From contig CM028884.1 of the NCBI GenBank assembly GCA_016801885.1, positions 24,104,864 through 24,168,863 of the forward strand: a DNA stretch of 64,000 bases, in the 5' to 3' direction. Shown here piece after piece: positions 1-37,979 of this stretch. Every line of letters starts with the position of its first letter. Position 1 is the stretch's first letter. The translations under genes and the position numbers were made by a program. Source of the DNA: Toxotes chatareus. Taxonomy: Eukaryota > Chordata > Actinopteri > Toxotidae. A model generated the notes under the pieces. It searched no databases and had not been told where the DNA came from. It saw only the letters and a program-made list of their open reading frames with translations.

Positions 1-88
1 GGTTGGACGGAGCTCCTTCCTGAGGAAACGCTGAGATCTGAGCATTGTTCCTTCGACTCTCTTGGGTCTTATTTTTTCCTTCCTGCAG

Positions 89-162
89 GCTTACTGGATG
101 TGTTGGAGATCAGGCAGGGCATGATGGGATACCAGGCTTTGATAGACCAGATGAGACGTTGA
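89..162 (+). CDS. probable last coding exon of an unidentified upstream gene
   Basis: A pyrimidine-rich stretch followed by CAG (about 66-88) looks like a strong splice acceptor. It is followed by an open frame from 91 reading LLDVLEIRQGMMGYQALI and then DQMRR, closed by TGA at 160-162. The peptide is acidic/amphipathic and helix-like, as expected for a coiled C-terminal tail. I do not recognise the protein and give no name. It lies on the same strand as zdhhc1 and about 3.5 kb upstream of it. With only about 24 codons visible, a chance open frame behind a cryptic acceptor remains possible. Confidence 0.4.
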
Positions 163-599
163 GCTGGACTGAGAGGAGGAGGGAACAGACGGACGATGGG
201 CCGCAATCTGCAGTGATTCTGGTGACAATCAGCAAAAATACCTGCAGACTTTTCACCTCCACTTTACTGTGGTGAGATAATGATGTTGTAATGGCGACTT
301 CTTGCACGTACATATTTTTGCATGTGCATGTTTTTCCATGACTCACAAAAGAAAATGATATAAATGGATGATTAACATAAAAATATCTTTTAAATATTTA
401 AAACTTTAAAAATATAATCCGTTTATTTTACGGAGGAGCGGAGGAGGGGACAGATTTACAGTCCTGCCCGACCCTCAGCTTCAAACCACATCAGTGCACT
501 GAGCAGCGGCGTGGAGCTGCTGATGAATGTGACTTTAAACGTCTTCACGGGACAAAATGAACAGCACCTTAGTTAGTTACTTTAGTAACTAACTTAACT

Positions 600-745
600 T
601 AGTTAGTTACTTTTTACTTTTTTACTTTGTAATGCTGCTTACTGTGTTTTTTGGTGTTGTACTGCTGCTGGTACCCAAATTTCCCCAAGGGACCTCCCAA
701 AGGGATCAATAAAGTATATTCTATTCTATTCTATTCTATTCTAAC
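600..745 (+). mobile_element. 3' end of a retroposon with (ATTCT)n tail
   Basis: The segment ends with a fold-back of TTTCCCC and GGGA around a short spacer, then ATCAATAAAGTAT, then a run of TATTC repeats (about 718-742). This combination is the usual 3' terminus of short 5'-truncated RTE-like retroposons in fish genomes. No coding part is present. The family assignment is inferred from the tail alone. Confidence 0.5.
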
Positions 746-1182
746 ATCACACACATCCATTGGTTTTATATAAAATAACAGAAACAATAGTGGTCTGCTT
801 CGCTTCCAGAGACGTAGCCCACTGCGTCCACAAGAGGGCGGTAAATGACAAAGTGAATACAAACAGCACTGAAAAGTGGGAGTGAAATCAGCTTTGACCC
901 TGAGCTCCGTGTCTCTGTGTCTCCGTGTCTCCATGCTTCCTCCTCTGTGATGATTTTTCTGTTCTCACCGTTTATCCACACAAAGCATCTGTCCTTTAAC
1001 TACCACCTTTTTTTATTTTGACAGTGACCCACCTGTGGTGAAAATGTAAAACACGTAGTGACAAAATATTCATCCACCACCTGAGACGTTCACTCTCGTC
1101 TCTCCTCCTTTTCTCTGTCTGACGTTTCCATTACCTGAGGAAACAAATGTGCCGTTAATCTGCAGCCTTTACACAAACCATC

Positions 1183-1520
1183 AGCAGGAGGAGGACAGGG
1201 GGAGGACAGGAGGCGGACAGGCGGAGGACAGAAGGAGGACAGGAGAAGGACAGGAGGCGGACAGGGGGAGGACAGGAGGAGGACAGCAGGAGGACAGGAG
1301 GAGGACAGGGGGAGGACAGGGGCAGGACAGGGGCAGGACAGCAGGAGGAGGACAGGGGGAGGACAGGAGGAGGACAGGAGGAGGACAGGGGGAGGACAGC
1401 AGGAGGACAGGAGGAGGACAGGAGGAGGACAGGGGGAGGACAGCAGGAGGAGGACAGGAGGAGGACAGGAGGAGGACAGGGGGAGGACAGGGGGAGGACA
1501 GGGGGAGGACAGGAGGAGCA
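1183..1520. repeat. purine-rich minisatellite, unit about 11-12 bp (GGAGGACAGGA type)
   Basis: Around 30 imperfect copies of GAGGACAGG(A/G)G occur with almost no pyrimidines except the C of GACAG. Runs of GGGGG occur between units. The 157-aa + ORF and the serine/proline minus ORFs across it are translations of the repeat. Such tracts can form triplex or G-quadruplex structures, but no function is shown. Confidence 0.9.
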
Positions 1521-3107
1521 CTCCCCCTCACACAGGAGCAGGACTTCAGTGTGGCGTCTGAAGGTCGAGTCCAGGGCAGGTTGACCCTGATCCGTCCTGG
1601 ACTGCAGCGCTCTGTTTCATAGCTGCTTTGTCTCCACTAATGAAGGCTTCTTAATGAGGACAGTGTAGTTTGTGATGAGGGTCACCCACAGGCTGACAGC
1701 ACAAAGACACCCCTGATCACAGAGCCCTGCAGGGGGACAGCAGGTCCTGGATCAGTGAGAGGAGTTTTCCGTGTTCCGTGTTCACGGCTCATGAACGGGA
1801 GCCGCCGAGCCGAGAGCTCGGCCTCAGAGCGTCTGTGACCATCTGAGTGAGCTGCAGACTCTGACCTGCCGGCGTCGCAGTGAGGCCGATCAGAGCAGAC
1901 CGAACAGAGACTGATCACAGGTTTAACTTGGCCGTCAGACAGTTTAACAATCTGTTCCCTCAGTTTGTTCATCTGCCCACACACGTTTACCCCGGGGCCC
2001 TTCAGGCTGAAGTCCTCGATCCTTTCACATCTCCAGGGACCAGCTGAGTAAAAGTCTGTGGATTCATGACAGAAACAGTGTGTGGACAAAGACAGAAACG
2101 TGCAGACACACTCTCCCGTCCGTTTATAAAGCTGTGAGTTTTATGAATCTTAATCACACACACACAGGAGCCTCAACTCATCTGCTCCACCGCCCGTTAG
2201 CCCTGTCGCCGGGAAGAACAGAGAGGAAGAGGAAGTGCAGATGTACCGGCGAGCCATCACGGCGGTTACATCTCAGCCACATTAATAAAACACCACAAGG
2301 ACGATGTGAGTTCTGCTGTACCTGAGCAGGTTTCAGTGACCTCTACCTGACCTGTAAAAGACAGAACCTCACAGCCCAGGACAACAAGACAAACAACGAG
2401 ACGATTAAAGTCCCTTAAAACCACAAGCAGCAGGTCGTTCAGGAGCACGACCGACGTTTTCTCCGTCGTTCTGCATGTAGAGTTCTGAGGGTAAAAATGT
2501 CCACATGTTGATCTTTAACAGGAAGCTTGAGGACTGAGTCCTGGAAGAACAGCAGAGTCCCACAGTTTTCTCTGTGCTGAGTGGAGACAGCAGTTTTTAG
2601 ACGGAGATATCTGCAGATTGTGGACGATCCTGGGATCTTTGGTGTCGGATCAGTCTTTTCTCCTGAATTAACTTATTAAAATCTGTTTCTTTCTCTCAAT
2701 CAGGTCTGAGAAGTTTGAGACAGAATATGAGGCAAGAAAATACAGCGTTCATTTTCAACTAATGGTAAATAGATTTTTTTCCTCTGTGCTGTTCATTTGA
2801 TAAAATCCTCAGGAATAAACTCAGAAAGGCGACGACCCCAGGCAGAGAACAGCTGCTTCTGTCTGCTCCACTGGTCTCACTCAGCCTGAACATCAGACCC
2901 ACTCAGTCTCACACAGAGAGCTGGACACATCTGTCCACTGCCTCTTCCTCTGAGACCTGCTGAGAGGTTTCACCAACTCTTCTTCAACTGGCACTTTATG
3001 CAGCAGACGCTGGTTAAACCACAAACCAGTCTCACACACACACACAAACACACACACACACAGTTTCAGCTTCCTTATTCTTTCAGCATTCACACTGTGT
3101 GGCTCCT

Positions 3108-3109
<2 letters not shown>

Positions 3110-3147
<38 letters not shown>
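3110..3147. repeat. (TCA)n trinucleotide microsatellite
   Basis: About 13 uninterrupted TCA units are present. Confidence 0.9.
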
Positions 3148-3148
<1 letters not shown>

Positions 3149-3289
3149 GTTTCCTCTGTAGAATCAAACTGAGCAGAATTAAAACCTGTTCTGGTTCCTA
3201 TAGTAACGCTCTGTTGCCCCCTGCCGGACACACTGCGGTTACACAGCTGCCTCACTGTGGGGGCTGCTCTCAGATCAGTTTGGATTTAC

Positions 3290-3718
3290 AGAAGGCGGGG
3301 GGCGGGGTCATCTCCACTGACCAATAAAGGCGGACCTGGAGCGTTACCGAGGAAACGGCGTACAGGACTGAGAGACCGAGGGAGGCAGCAGAAGCTAGGC
3401 TAGCAAGCTAACGGACAGGCCGGTTAGCGGACAGGTGAATCACTAGCGGCCGCTAAATATTTAAAATGATCTTTCCCGTTTCAAATTAAACGTCGACGCC
3501 CGGTGTCTGAGTCACAGCTCGCGGTCACCGCTTCACCGTTTGTCGGCGTTTGCTCGCTTGCATGGCAGCGGCGGTGTCCGGCTGACGAAGCTAGCTCTAG
3601 GTGTGGTGGTTAGCCCGCTAACCCGTCCCCACACCGACCCGTTAACCAAACATCACCCGCTGAAAATGCTCCTGTGCCCGGACAGCAGGAATCCAGCTCA
3701 GCGGTGTCTGCAGCCGGG
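3290..3718 (+). promoter_or_regulatory. zdhhc1: zdhhc1 promoter / 5' UTR region
   Basis: This stretch and its continuation to about 3930 are GC- and CpG-rich compared with the DNA on both sides, as in many TATA-less vertebrate promoters. It lies directly upstream of the first in-frame ATG (3719). A TAG in the same frame at 3611-3613 closes the frame upstream, and no other ATG lies between, which supports 3719 as the start. The exact transcription start cannot be placed; 3300-3450 is the likeliest zone. Confidence 0.5.
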
Positions 3719-29869
<26,151 letters not shown>

Positions 29870-30629
29870 CCTGAGCAGACGGAGACGATGGAATCTTTCT
29901 GCTTCACCTGTCCTCTCTGCAGCTGCTTTATTTAACCGCGTTTTATTTTGAAGAGCTTTTGTATCTGACTATTTATTGGTTTTGACAGTGACTCGACTTT
30001 TTACTTCTGAATGCCAAAGGTGAGATCCTGTCTGTGCACAACCGAACCTGATCTCCATGGTAACCCAGAGAGCAGGAGAGCAGCTTCTAGAGAGCTGATG
30101 TTTTGACATCACTTCCTGTCCTCAACCCCCCGCCCCGCGACTGAAATCAAACATGTAAATCAGTAAATTAAACTGAATAATGAAAAGATTTGATGTTTTT
30201 CATCAGTAAAATATTTTTATTTATACACATTTTTTATTTCGAGAAGCTTTTTTTACTGCATTTTTCAGACACTTTGAATTCACCTTTCATCCAATCAGAG
30301 ACCTCCTGCTCCTCTTCCTGTCCGACAGTTGGCTGACACGCGACATGCTCCGTACACTAAGATTTTCGTACAAGTTAAATGTCGATCGGTGAGTTTTTGG
30401 GAGGTGGGCGTTGGTGGACAGACCCAGGCTAACTGTTTCCCTGTGTTTCCAGTCTTTATGCTAAGCTAAGCTAACCAGCTGAGTGGACTCAGCCTGAACA
30501 TGTGACTCAGAGAAGGATTCACTCACCTGAATGTTGAACAGGAAGTGTGCGAGCAGCAGGACATTTCAGCCGAAGTCTCTGCAGAGATGCTCGTGCTGAT
30601 CAGCTGATTTTTACCTGTTTAACAATAAA
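29870..30629 (+). other. zdhhc1: zdhhc1 3' UTR with candidate polyadenylation signals
   Basis: Non-coding sequence follows the stop. The first plausible signal is ATTAAA at 30167-30172; a canonical AATAAA lies at 30624-30629. Which one is used cannot be decided from sequence. Confidence 0.5.
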
Positions 30630-30954
30630 TGAGGAAAACTGATGAGTTTCCTATAGTTTTATTTCCAAGGGCTGATCCTGATCCTGCAGGCTGAGCCACA
30701 CCTTAAATTAGTCTGATTCAGTTTTTTTGTTTTTGAAGCACATTAAACCGAATAAATCAGATTTATCATCAGTGATCAGGCGCAGGCTGGGCTTTTATTT
30801 TGACAGGCTGATAACATCTGAGTGTGTGTGTGTGTGTGTTGCTATATGTCATCATCCATCCATGATGTGAAGAGGGGTTGCCCCAGCAACAAGCCACGAC
30901 AACATCATAACAGTGTCAATCAAAAAGGAGCGGCAATGAGAACTGTGTGTGTGA

Positions 30955-30981
30955 AACGTGTGTGTGTGCGCATGTGCGTGC

Positions 30982-31019
<38 letters not shown>

Positions 31020-31050
31020 CTGTGCGTGCGTGTGTGTGTGTGTGCCTGTG

Positions 31051-31095
<45 letters not shown>

Positions 31096-31300
31096 CTGTG
31101 CGTGCGTGCGTGCATGTGTGTGTGTGTGTGTGCGCCTGTGCGTGCGTGCGTGTGTGTGTGTGTGTGTGCGCCTGTGCGTGCGTGCGTGCATGTGTGTGTG
31201 TGTGTGCGCGCCTGTGCGTGCGTGCGTGTGTGTGTGTGTGCGCCTGTGCGTGCATGTGTGTGTGTGTGTGTGTGCGCCTGTGCGTGCGTGTGTGTGTTTC
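30955..31300. repeat. compound (TG)n/(CGTG)n microsatellite
   Basis: (TG)n blocks are separated by GCGCCTGTGCGTGCGTGCGTG, a block that recurs about every 45-60 bp. Confidence 0.9.
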
Positions 31301-31604
31301 CACGGAGCAGCTGAGCTGTTTGCGAGTCACAGACCTGAAATTCTGTAAAGATAGATCAGATGAGTCAGATCAGGATTTGCTGTGGGTTTATTCTGTCTCA
31401 GTGTCTCTGTCTCGCTGTGGGGTGCAGACCATCAGACTGGGACAGATGATGGAGACGAACCTGCAGCGTCTAACCCTCAGGTTCTGCTCAGAAAAAGCTG
31501 AATGATGTCTTTATGTACGAGTCCAGGCGAGGGACATTCTGTCCCACACTGACACCGAGAAACTCGTCCATGCATTTGTTAGCACTGTAATTCCCTGTTA
31601 TCAG

Positions 31605-31870
31605 GACGTCCAGCTAACTCTGTAAAAAGCCTCCAGCTGATCCAAAACGCTGCAGCCAGAGTGCTGACTGGAATTAGCAACAGGGATCATATTACTCCTG
31701 TTTCAGCTTCTCTTCATTGGCTCCCTGTAAAATCTCTCGGGGGCCCTCGGGGGCCCTCAGGGGCCAGGCTCCTTCACCTGTCACAGAGCTGATAGCAACA
31801 TGTTATCCCCACAGACTGCTTCGTTCCCAGAGTCTCTGACAGTAGCATGTGAGGCCGAGCCTTCAGTGAT
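31605..31870 (+). mobile_element. decayed L2-type LINE fragment (3' part of ORF2)
   Basis: GTCCAGCTAACTCTGTAAAA and CCTCCAGCTGATCCAAAACG match, with substitutions, the minus-strand LINE around 17350-17080. An internal deletion and a small GGGGGCCCTC expansion are visible. No open frame survives. Confidence 0.75.
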
Positions 31871-32710
31871 CAGGCTCAGCTGTCAGTTATTATGTTATTG
31901 CTATGACTGAAGCTATGGTCAGTTACAGTTACAGCCACAGACGTGACAGCAGGGGACTCAGGGGACTGAACATTAGTTGACGGGGGACGTGTGCGTGTGC
32001 ACACCTGTCCTCTCCCCTCAGACCCACTCTCACCTTTATTAAGCTGTTATAACCTGTCTTTACTTTCCTGTCCTCTCCTGTTGTCCTGTGCTTGTCTCTC
32101 TCTGTACCTGTCTGCAGGTGTCTCTGGCTGCTGCTCTGTGTGATGATACCTGCCATGAAAAACTGTCCTGGCTTTAAACGTGTGATTCAGAACATGAGAA
32201 CGCTGAGATCCTCCAACGCTCCGATCAGCTGCTCCCGGTGTGAGGCTGTGGCTATTTCCTGGAAACAGTGTGAACCAGAGCGGCAGCGCTCTGATGTCTC
32301 TGTCATGTGACTCTGTCTTCGCAGGTCCTTGTCCTCAGAGACCCCCCCCCCCACCCTCAGCAACATGATGTCATCCTGAGACCCTCCCATACTGACAGCT
32401 GCTTCCTGTTGACACAACCACTGACATGAGGTCATTTCCTGCCGCTGAGACACACACACTGACCTGCTGTTCTTCTCTCTCATTGTTCTTCTCCTTCACT
32501 TCAGAGTGTGTGCGTGTGTTCATTCTGTCGTCATGGAGATGAGATGGGATTGTTGCACCTGTAAACACATACAGTCGTGATGTCACTGTGTGCTGGAGGA
32601 CACCTGTTCATCAATGCAGCAGGTGAGAAGTTAAACCACCTGAGGTCGGTGTTGGTGTGAAAGTTTGAGGAAACCAAAGCGTTTTCAGAAGAACTTTCAC
32701 ACGAACAGCT
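31870..32710. other. intergenic, nothing recognised
   Basis: No exon, repeat family or RNA gene could be supported in this stretch. Confidence 0.4.
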
Positions 32711-32716
32711 GCACCA

Positions 32717-33266
32717 GTGGACTGGACCATGGACTGGACCCTGGGCTGGACCCTGGGCTGGACCCTGGACTGGACCATGGACTGGACCCTGGGCTGGACC
32801 CTGGGCTGGACCCTGGACTGGACCATGGACTGGACCATGGGCTGGACCCTGGGCTGGACCCTGGGCTGGACCATGGGCTGGACCCTGGACTGGACCCTGG
32901 GCTGGACCCTGGGCTGGACCCTGGACTGGACCATGGACTGGACCATGGGCTGGACCCTGGGCTGGACCCTGGGCTGGACCATGGGCTGGACCCTGGACTG
33001 GACCCTGGGCTGGACCCTGGACTGGACCATGGACTGGACCCTGGGCTGGACCCTGGGCTGGACCCTGGACTGGACCATGGGCTGGACCCTGGACTGGACC
33101 ATGGGCTGGAACATGGGCTGGACCCTGGACTGGACCCTGGACTGGACCATGGGCTGGACCCTGGACTGGACCATGGGCTGGACCATGGGCTGGACCCTGG
33201 GCTGGACCCTGGGCTGGACCATGGACTGGACCCTGGACTGGACCATGGACTGGACCATGGACTGGA
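32717..33266. repeat. 12-bp minisatellite (RCTGGACCMTGG), about 46 copies
   Basis: The unit varies at two positions (A/G at 1, C/A at 9), giving four unit types. A nine-unit order is repeated (about 32818-32925 and again from 32926), so a 108-bp higher-order repeat is present. The unit length is a multiple of three, which keeps frames open on both strands; the resulting DPGL/DWTL ORFs are not genes. Confidence 0.95.
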
Positions 33267-34798
33267 GTCCCGCTCTCCTGGGTGTGAGTCCTTCTTCCAG
33301 CACAGCAGCTAACAGCTGTATGAAGATCCAGGCTGAGGCCTGCTGGTCTGGATTCTACCTGACAAACTGAATCACATCACATCACTGTTTAATCTGAAGC
33401 TGTCGTCATGACAACAGAAACACAAACAGTGACAGTGTGTAACAGGAAGATGCCGGTGTTTAATCGCACAGTGTGTCTGTGCTGATCCCGATCCACAACC
33501 TTTGACCTCAGTGTTAGCTTAGGCTGCAGTGTCACAGTTACCGTGGTTACATCTGCCGGCATCTTAATCAGTAATCAGCTCATTGATTCTTATTTTACTT
33601 TCAGTTTCCATTGTTTGGTGAAATGATCCATTTCTCCTTCCAGACGTCCTCCGTCCAAACAAACGTCCACAGAGTCTGAATCTGAACCGTGCAGGGACCT
33701 GAGCCACGAGGACCGCGTCTCCATCACACCAACAGAAAGACGAAGAAGTCCTCTGTAGATCTGTGTGAGCTGCGTCCCTCAGTGTTCATTCATAATTCTC
33801 TGTCACACAGTGATGGTGTTTTTACAGTGCTGTTCAGCTGGAACACTCACAGTGTGATCAATCACCTGATCAATCACCTGATCGATCAGTGATCAGATGA
33901 TTGGATGAACTTCTGGTCTCTTCTAACTGCCTCTGTCTGACTGTGGGTTTGTAGGGGGGGCAGTCCTTCTCTCCTCCTCCCTCTCACCCTCTGTTTTATT
34001 GCCCTCCCTTGCTGTTCGGCAGGATGTCGTCATGGCGACGGGGTAAACAGATGATAACAAGCCCTCAGACTTCACAGCTCATTTGAATGCTGCGACCGCT
34101 GAGGGCCAGAGGAGAGACAGAGGTGAAGAAGAAGAGACAGACAGAGGAGGACGGGGCACAGACAGGTAGGACACTGTGTTTTGGATTTTAGGAGACAGAC
34201 AAAATGTCCAAAAACCAAAGTGTGTTGCAGATGTTTTCAGTGTGAGGAAGAGTTTCAGTCTCTGCTTTCCAGTAGCTGTTGTTGTTGTTTACCTGCAGAA
34301 AGTGATGAATGTGCAGCAAAACATCAGCTCACCGCACACACACACGCACACACACACATGCACACGCACACACACACACGAGTACGAAGCATGAAGGAAG
34401 AACAAGTACATAAGATGACTCAGTCAGCAGGAGACAGCTTTAATGTGCAGCATGAGTTGGACAGTGTGGACAGTGGACAGTTAATCCATCAGTTTATCAC
34501 CTACAGTTTGTGACTGTGAGGGTTGAAGGTAACATCACATATTCTGCTTGTTGTTCATTATTATTTTGTTTGTTGACTAATAAGCAAATCCAGTAACTGT
34601 CTCAGCTTCATGTGGAGCTGAAAAACACTGAGACACGTCCAGCGTTTCAGGGACGAGTAACTAACTGCACACAGGACGTCGCACTGTTCATCATCATGTG
34701 TTCATGTTTAATGATGTCAGTTTTCTGTGCTGTTTGTGGGCTGTAAATGAGCTGAGAGACGCTGCACGTTGACACAAGGTGCAGACACACGCACACAC
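33267..34798. other. intergenic, nothing recognised apart from a short (CA)n
   Basis: A (CA)n stretch lies near 34336-34380. No gene signal was found. Confidence 0.4.
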
Positions 34799-37161
34799 GG
34801 TCTCAGCTTCCTGTTGCTGCGTCTCAGCTTTGTGTTGCTGCGTCTCAGCCTCGTGTTGCTGCGTCTCAGCCTCGTGTTGCTGCGTCTCAGCTTCGTGTTG
34901 CTGCGTCTCAGCTTCGTGTTGCTGCGTCTCAGCCTCGTGTTGCTGCGTCTCAGCTTCGTGTTCCTGCGTCTCAGCTTCGTGTTCCTGCGTCTCAGCCTCG
35001 TGTTGCTGCGTCTCAGCTTCGTGTTGCTGCGTCTCAGCTTCGTGTTGCTGCGTCTCAGCTTCGTGTTGCTGCGTCTCAGCCTCGTGTTGCTGCCTCGTCT
35101 CAGCTCCGTGTTCCTGCGTCTCAGCTTCGTGTTGCTGCGTCTCAGCCTCGTGTTGCTGCGTCTCAGCTTCGTGTTGCTGCGTCTCAGCTTCGTGTTGCTG
35201 CGTCTCAGCCTCGTGTTCCTGCGTCTCAGCCTCGTGTTGCTGCGTCTCAGCCCGTGTTGCTGCGTCTCAGCCTCGTGTTGCTGCGTCTCAGCCTCGTGTT
35301 GCTGCGTCTCAGCCTCGTGTTGCTGCGTCTCAGCCTCGTGTTGCTGCGTCTCAGCCTCGTGTTGCTGCGTCTCAGCCTCGTGTTGCTGCGTCTCAGCCTC
35401 GTGTTGCTGCGTCTCAGCTTCGTGTTGCTGCGTCTCAGCCTCGTGTTGCTGCGTCTCAGCCTCGTGTTGCTGCGTCTCAGCCTCGTGTTGCTGCGTCTCA
35501 GCCTCGTGTTGCTGCGTCTCAGCTTCGTGTTGCTGCGTCTCAGCCTCGTGTTGCTGCGTCTCAGCTTCGTGTTGCTGCGTCTCAGCCTCGTGTTGCTGCG
35601 TCTCAGCCTCGTGTTGCTGCGTCTCAGCTTCGTGTTGCTGCGTCTCAGCCTCGTGTTGCTGCGTCTCAGCCTCGTGTTGCTGCGTCTCAGCCTCGTGTTG
35701 CTGCGTCTCAGCCTCGTGTTGCTGCGTCTCAGCCTCGTGTTGCTGCTGCGTCTCAGCCTCGTGTTGCTGCGCCTCAGCCTCGTGTTGCTGCGTCTCAGCC
35801 TCGTGTTGCTGCGTCTCAGCCTCCGTGTTGCTGCGTCTCAGCCTCGTGTTGCTCAGCCTCAGCCTCAGTGTTGCTGCGTCTCAGCCCGTGTTGCTGCGCG
35901 CCTCAGCCTCGTGTTGCTGCGTCTCAGCCTCGTGTTGCTGCGTCTCAGCCTCGTGTTGCTGCGCCTCAGCCTCGTGTTGCTGCGTCTCAGCCTCGTGTTG
36001 CTGCGTCTCAGCCTCGTGTTGCTGCGTCTCAGCCTCGTGTTGCTGCGTCTCAGCCTCGTGTTGCTGCGTCTCAGCCTCGTGTTGCTGCGTCTCAGCCTCG
36101 TGTTGCTGCGTCTCAGCCTCGTGTTGCTGCGTCTCAGCCTCGTGTTGCTGCGTCTCAGCCTCGTGTTGCTGCGTCTCAGCCTCGTGTTGCTGCTGCGTCT
36201 CAGCCTTCGTGTTGCTGCGTCTCAGCCTCGTGTTGCTGCGTCTCAGCTTCGTGTTGCTGCGTCTCAGCCTCGTGTTGCTGCGTCTCAGCCTCGTGTTGCT
36301 GCGTCTCAGCCTCGTGTTGCTGCGTCTCAGCCTCGTGTTGCTGCGTCTCAGCTTCGTGTTGCTGCGTCTCAGCCTCGTGTGTTGCTGCGTCTCAGCCTCG
36401 TGTTGCTGCGCCTCAGCCCCGTGTTGCTGCGTCTCAGCCTCGTGTTGCTGCGTCTCAGCCTCGTGTTGCTGCGTCTCAGCCTCGTGTTGCTGCGTCTCAG
36501 CCTCGTGTTGCTGCGTCTCAGCCTCGTGTTGCTGCGTCTCAGCTTCGTGTTGCTGCGTCTCAGCCTCGTGTTGCTGCGTCTCAGCCTCGTGTTGCTGCGT
36601 CTCAGCCTCGTGTTGCTGCGCCTCAGCCTCGTGTTGCTGTCTCAGCTTCGTGTTGCTGCGTCTCAGCCTCGTGTTGCTGCGTCTCAGCCTCGTGTTGCTG
36701 CGTCTCAGCCTCGTGTTTGCTGCGTCTCAGCTTCGTGTTGCTGCGTCTCACCGTGTTGCTGCGTCTCAGCTTCGTGTTGCTGCGTCTCAGCCTCGTGTTG
36801 CTGCGTCTCAGCTTCGTGTTCCTGCGTCTCAGCTTCGTGTTGCTGCGTCTCAGCTTCGTGTTGCTGCGTCTCAGCTTCGTGTTGCTGCGTCTCAGCCTCG
36901 TGTTCCTGCGTCTCAGCTTCGTGTTGCTGCGTCTCAGCTTCGTGTTGCTGCGTCTCAGCCTCGTGTTGCTGCGTCTCAGCTTCGTGTTGCTGCGTCTCAG
37001 CCTCGTGTTCCTGCGTCTCAGCTTCGTGTTGCTGCGTCTCAGCCTCGTGTTGCTGCGTCTCAGCTTCGTGTTGCTGCGTCTCAGCCTCGTGTTGCTGCGT
37101 CTCAGCTTCGTGTTGCTGCGTCTCAGCTTCGTGTTGCTGCGTCTCAGCCTCGTGTTGCTGC
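34799..37161. repeat. 21-bp minisatellite array, about 112 copies
   Basis: The unit is TCAGCYTCGTGTTGCTGCGTC up to phase. The C/T variant of GCYTCG and the GTTCCTG variant of GTTGCTG are mixed in the outer parts; the middle (about 35260-36715) is mostly the C, GTTGCTG type. Occasional length variants (-2, +3, +1) shift frame. The three very long + ORFs (up to 881 aa) and the minus EAETQQH ORF are by-products of the 3n unit length. Confidence 0.97.
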
Positions 37162-37231
37162 TGATGTGGCTTGTTCAGGCTGGATGGATGAACCCCGTCA
37201 AGGGCCAGTTGAAGCTGGGTCCAGGTCCGGC

Positions 37232-37979
37232 TGAGTCCCCACACCTTAATCTTATCTCTCTTAAGTTTTTGTCTTCCCAAAAAATTCTAAGTGTTCAAAT
37301 CTTCGTCAGAGAAAAATGCACAGAGTCAATCAGGTGCCGGAGATCAGAGAGGTTGAGTCTAGAAAAGCTTTATTCTTACAAACACATAGTCTACAAGCAT
37401 GAGAAGTCCTGCAGGAGCATCTGAATTTCCCCAAGTGTACATCAGCTTTTATACGGCAGGCTGCACCTGTTTTGAAGGACATGGCTGAGCGTATTTTGAT
37501 GTTTGGGCATGTCCAATTCCATTTTCATTGATCATGGTCAGCCAGTTTTTATTGGAGTCAGGAGTTATCACATCTACTTTTGCCTCTTCAAATATACTCC
37601 AGGGCGGATTTTTACAGGTGTCCTCTCTACTCCACACTGATGCCACCTGTTAACCCGGCTTTGACCCTAAGTCGTTATCTAATGGTGTCAGGGAGTTTCC
37701 TTGTTCATTTTTTAAAAAATTGTCCAAGCCAATCTCATCCTAGTTTTACTCCTGCAACTTTTAATAATAGCTCCTTCAAGGTTCAGTAGTGCTCGACACA
37801 AAACAGCAGGTGTCTGTCCTGGCAGGGAGCGATACACAGACAGCTGGTGTCTGACCTGGTAAACATCCTGCGGAAATCCCCGTAAATCCCCATATTTCAG
37901 TGCACACACAGTGAAACAAAGTATAGATAGGTAAAGCATAGACAAGTTTGCATCAAACAACTTAAGACCCTGTCACCAC
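37232..37979 (-). mobile_element. possible solo LTR
   Basis: On the minus strand GTATAAAAG (37446-37454) lies about 70 bp upstream of AATAAA (37369-37374), the TATA-to-poly(A) arrangement of an LTR. The segment begins TG and ends CA on the plus strand, but no target-site duplication is seen. It has no coding part. Inference only. Confidence 0.3.

Larger units (their letters stand above)
163..3290. other. intergenic stretch without a recognised gene
   Basis: No ORF here resembles a known protein and no further exon with good splice signals was found. It contains a retroposon 3' tail (about 600-745), a purine-rich minisatellite (about 1183-1520), a short (CA)n near 3033-3061 and a (TCA)n run near 3110-3147. 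The remainder is unique-looking DNA in which I see nothing I can name. Confidence 0.5.

Noticed and set aside
1149..1622. 157-aa ORF rich in EDRRRTGG
   Set aside because: Translation of the purine-rich minisatellite; the opposite strand is equally open.
34769..37424. Plus-strand ORFs of 821, 881 and 636 aa
   Set aside because: They are translations in three frames of one 21-bp minisatellite whose unit length is a multiple of three. No splice signals, no family similarity, and indels jump between frames.
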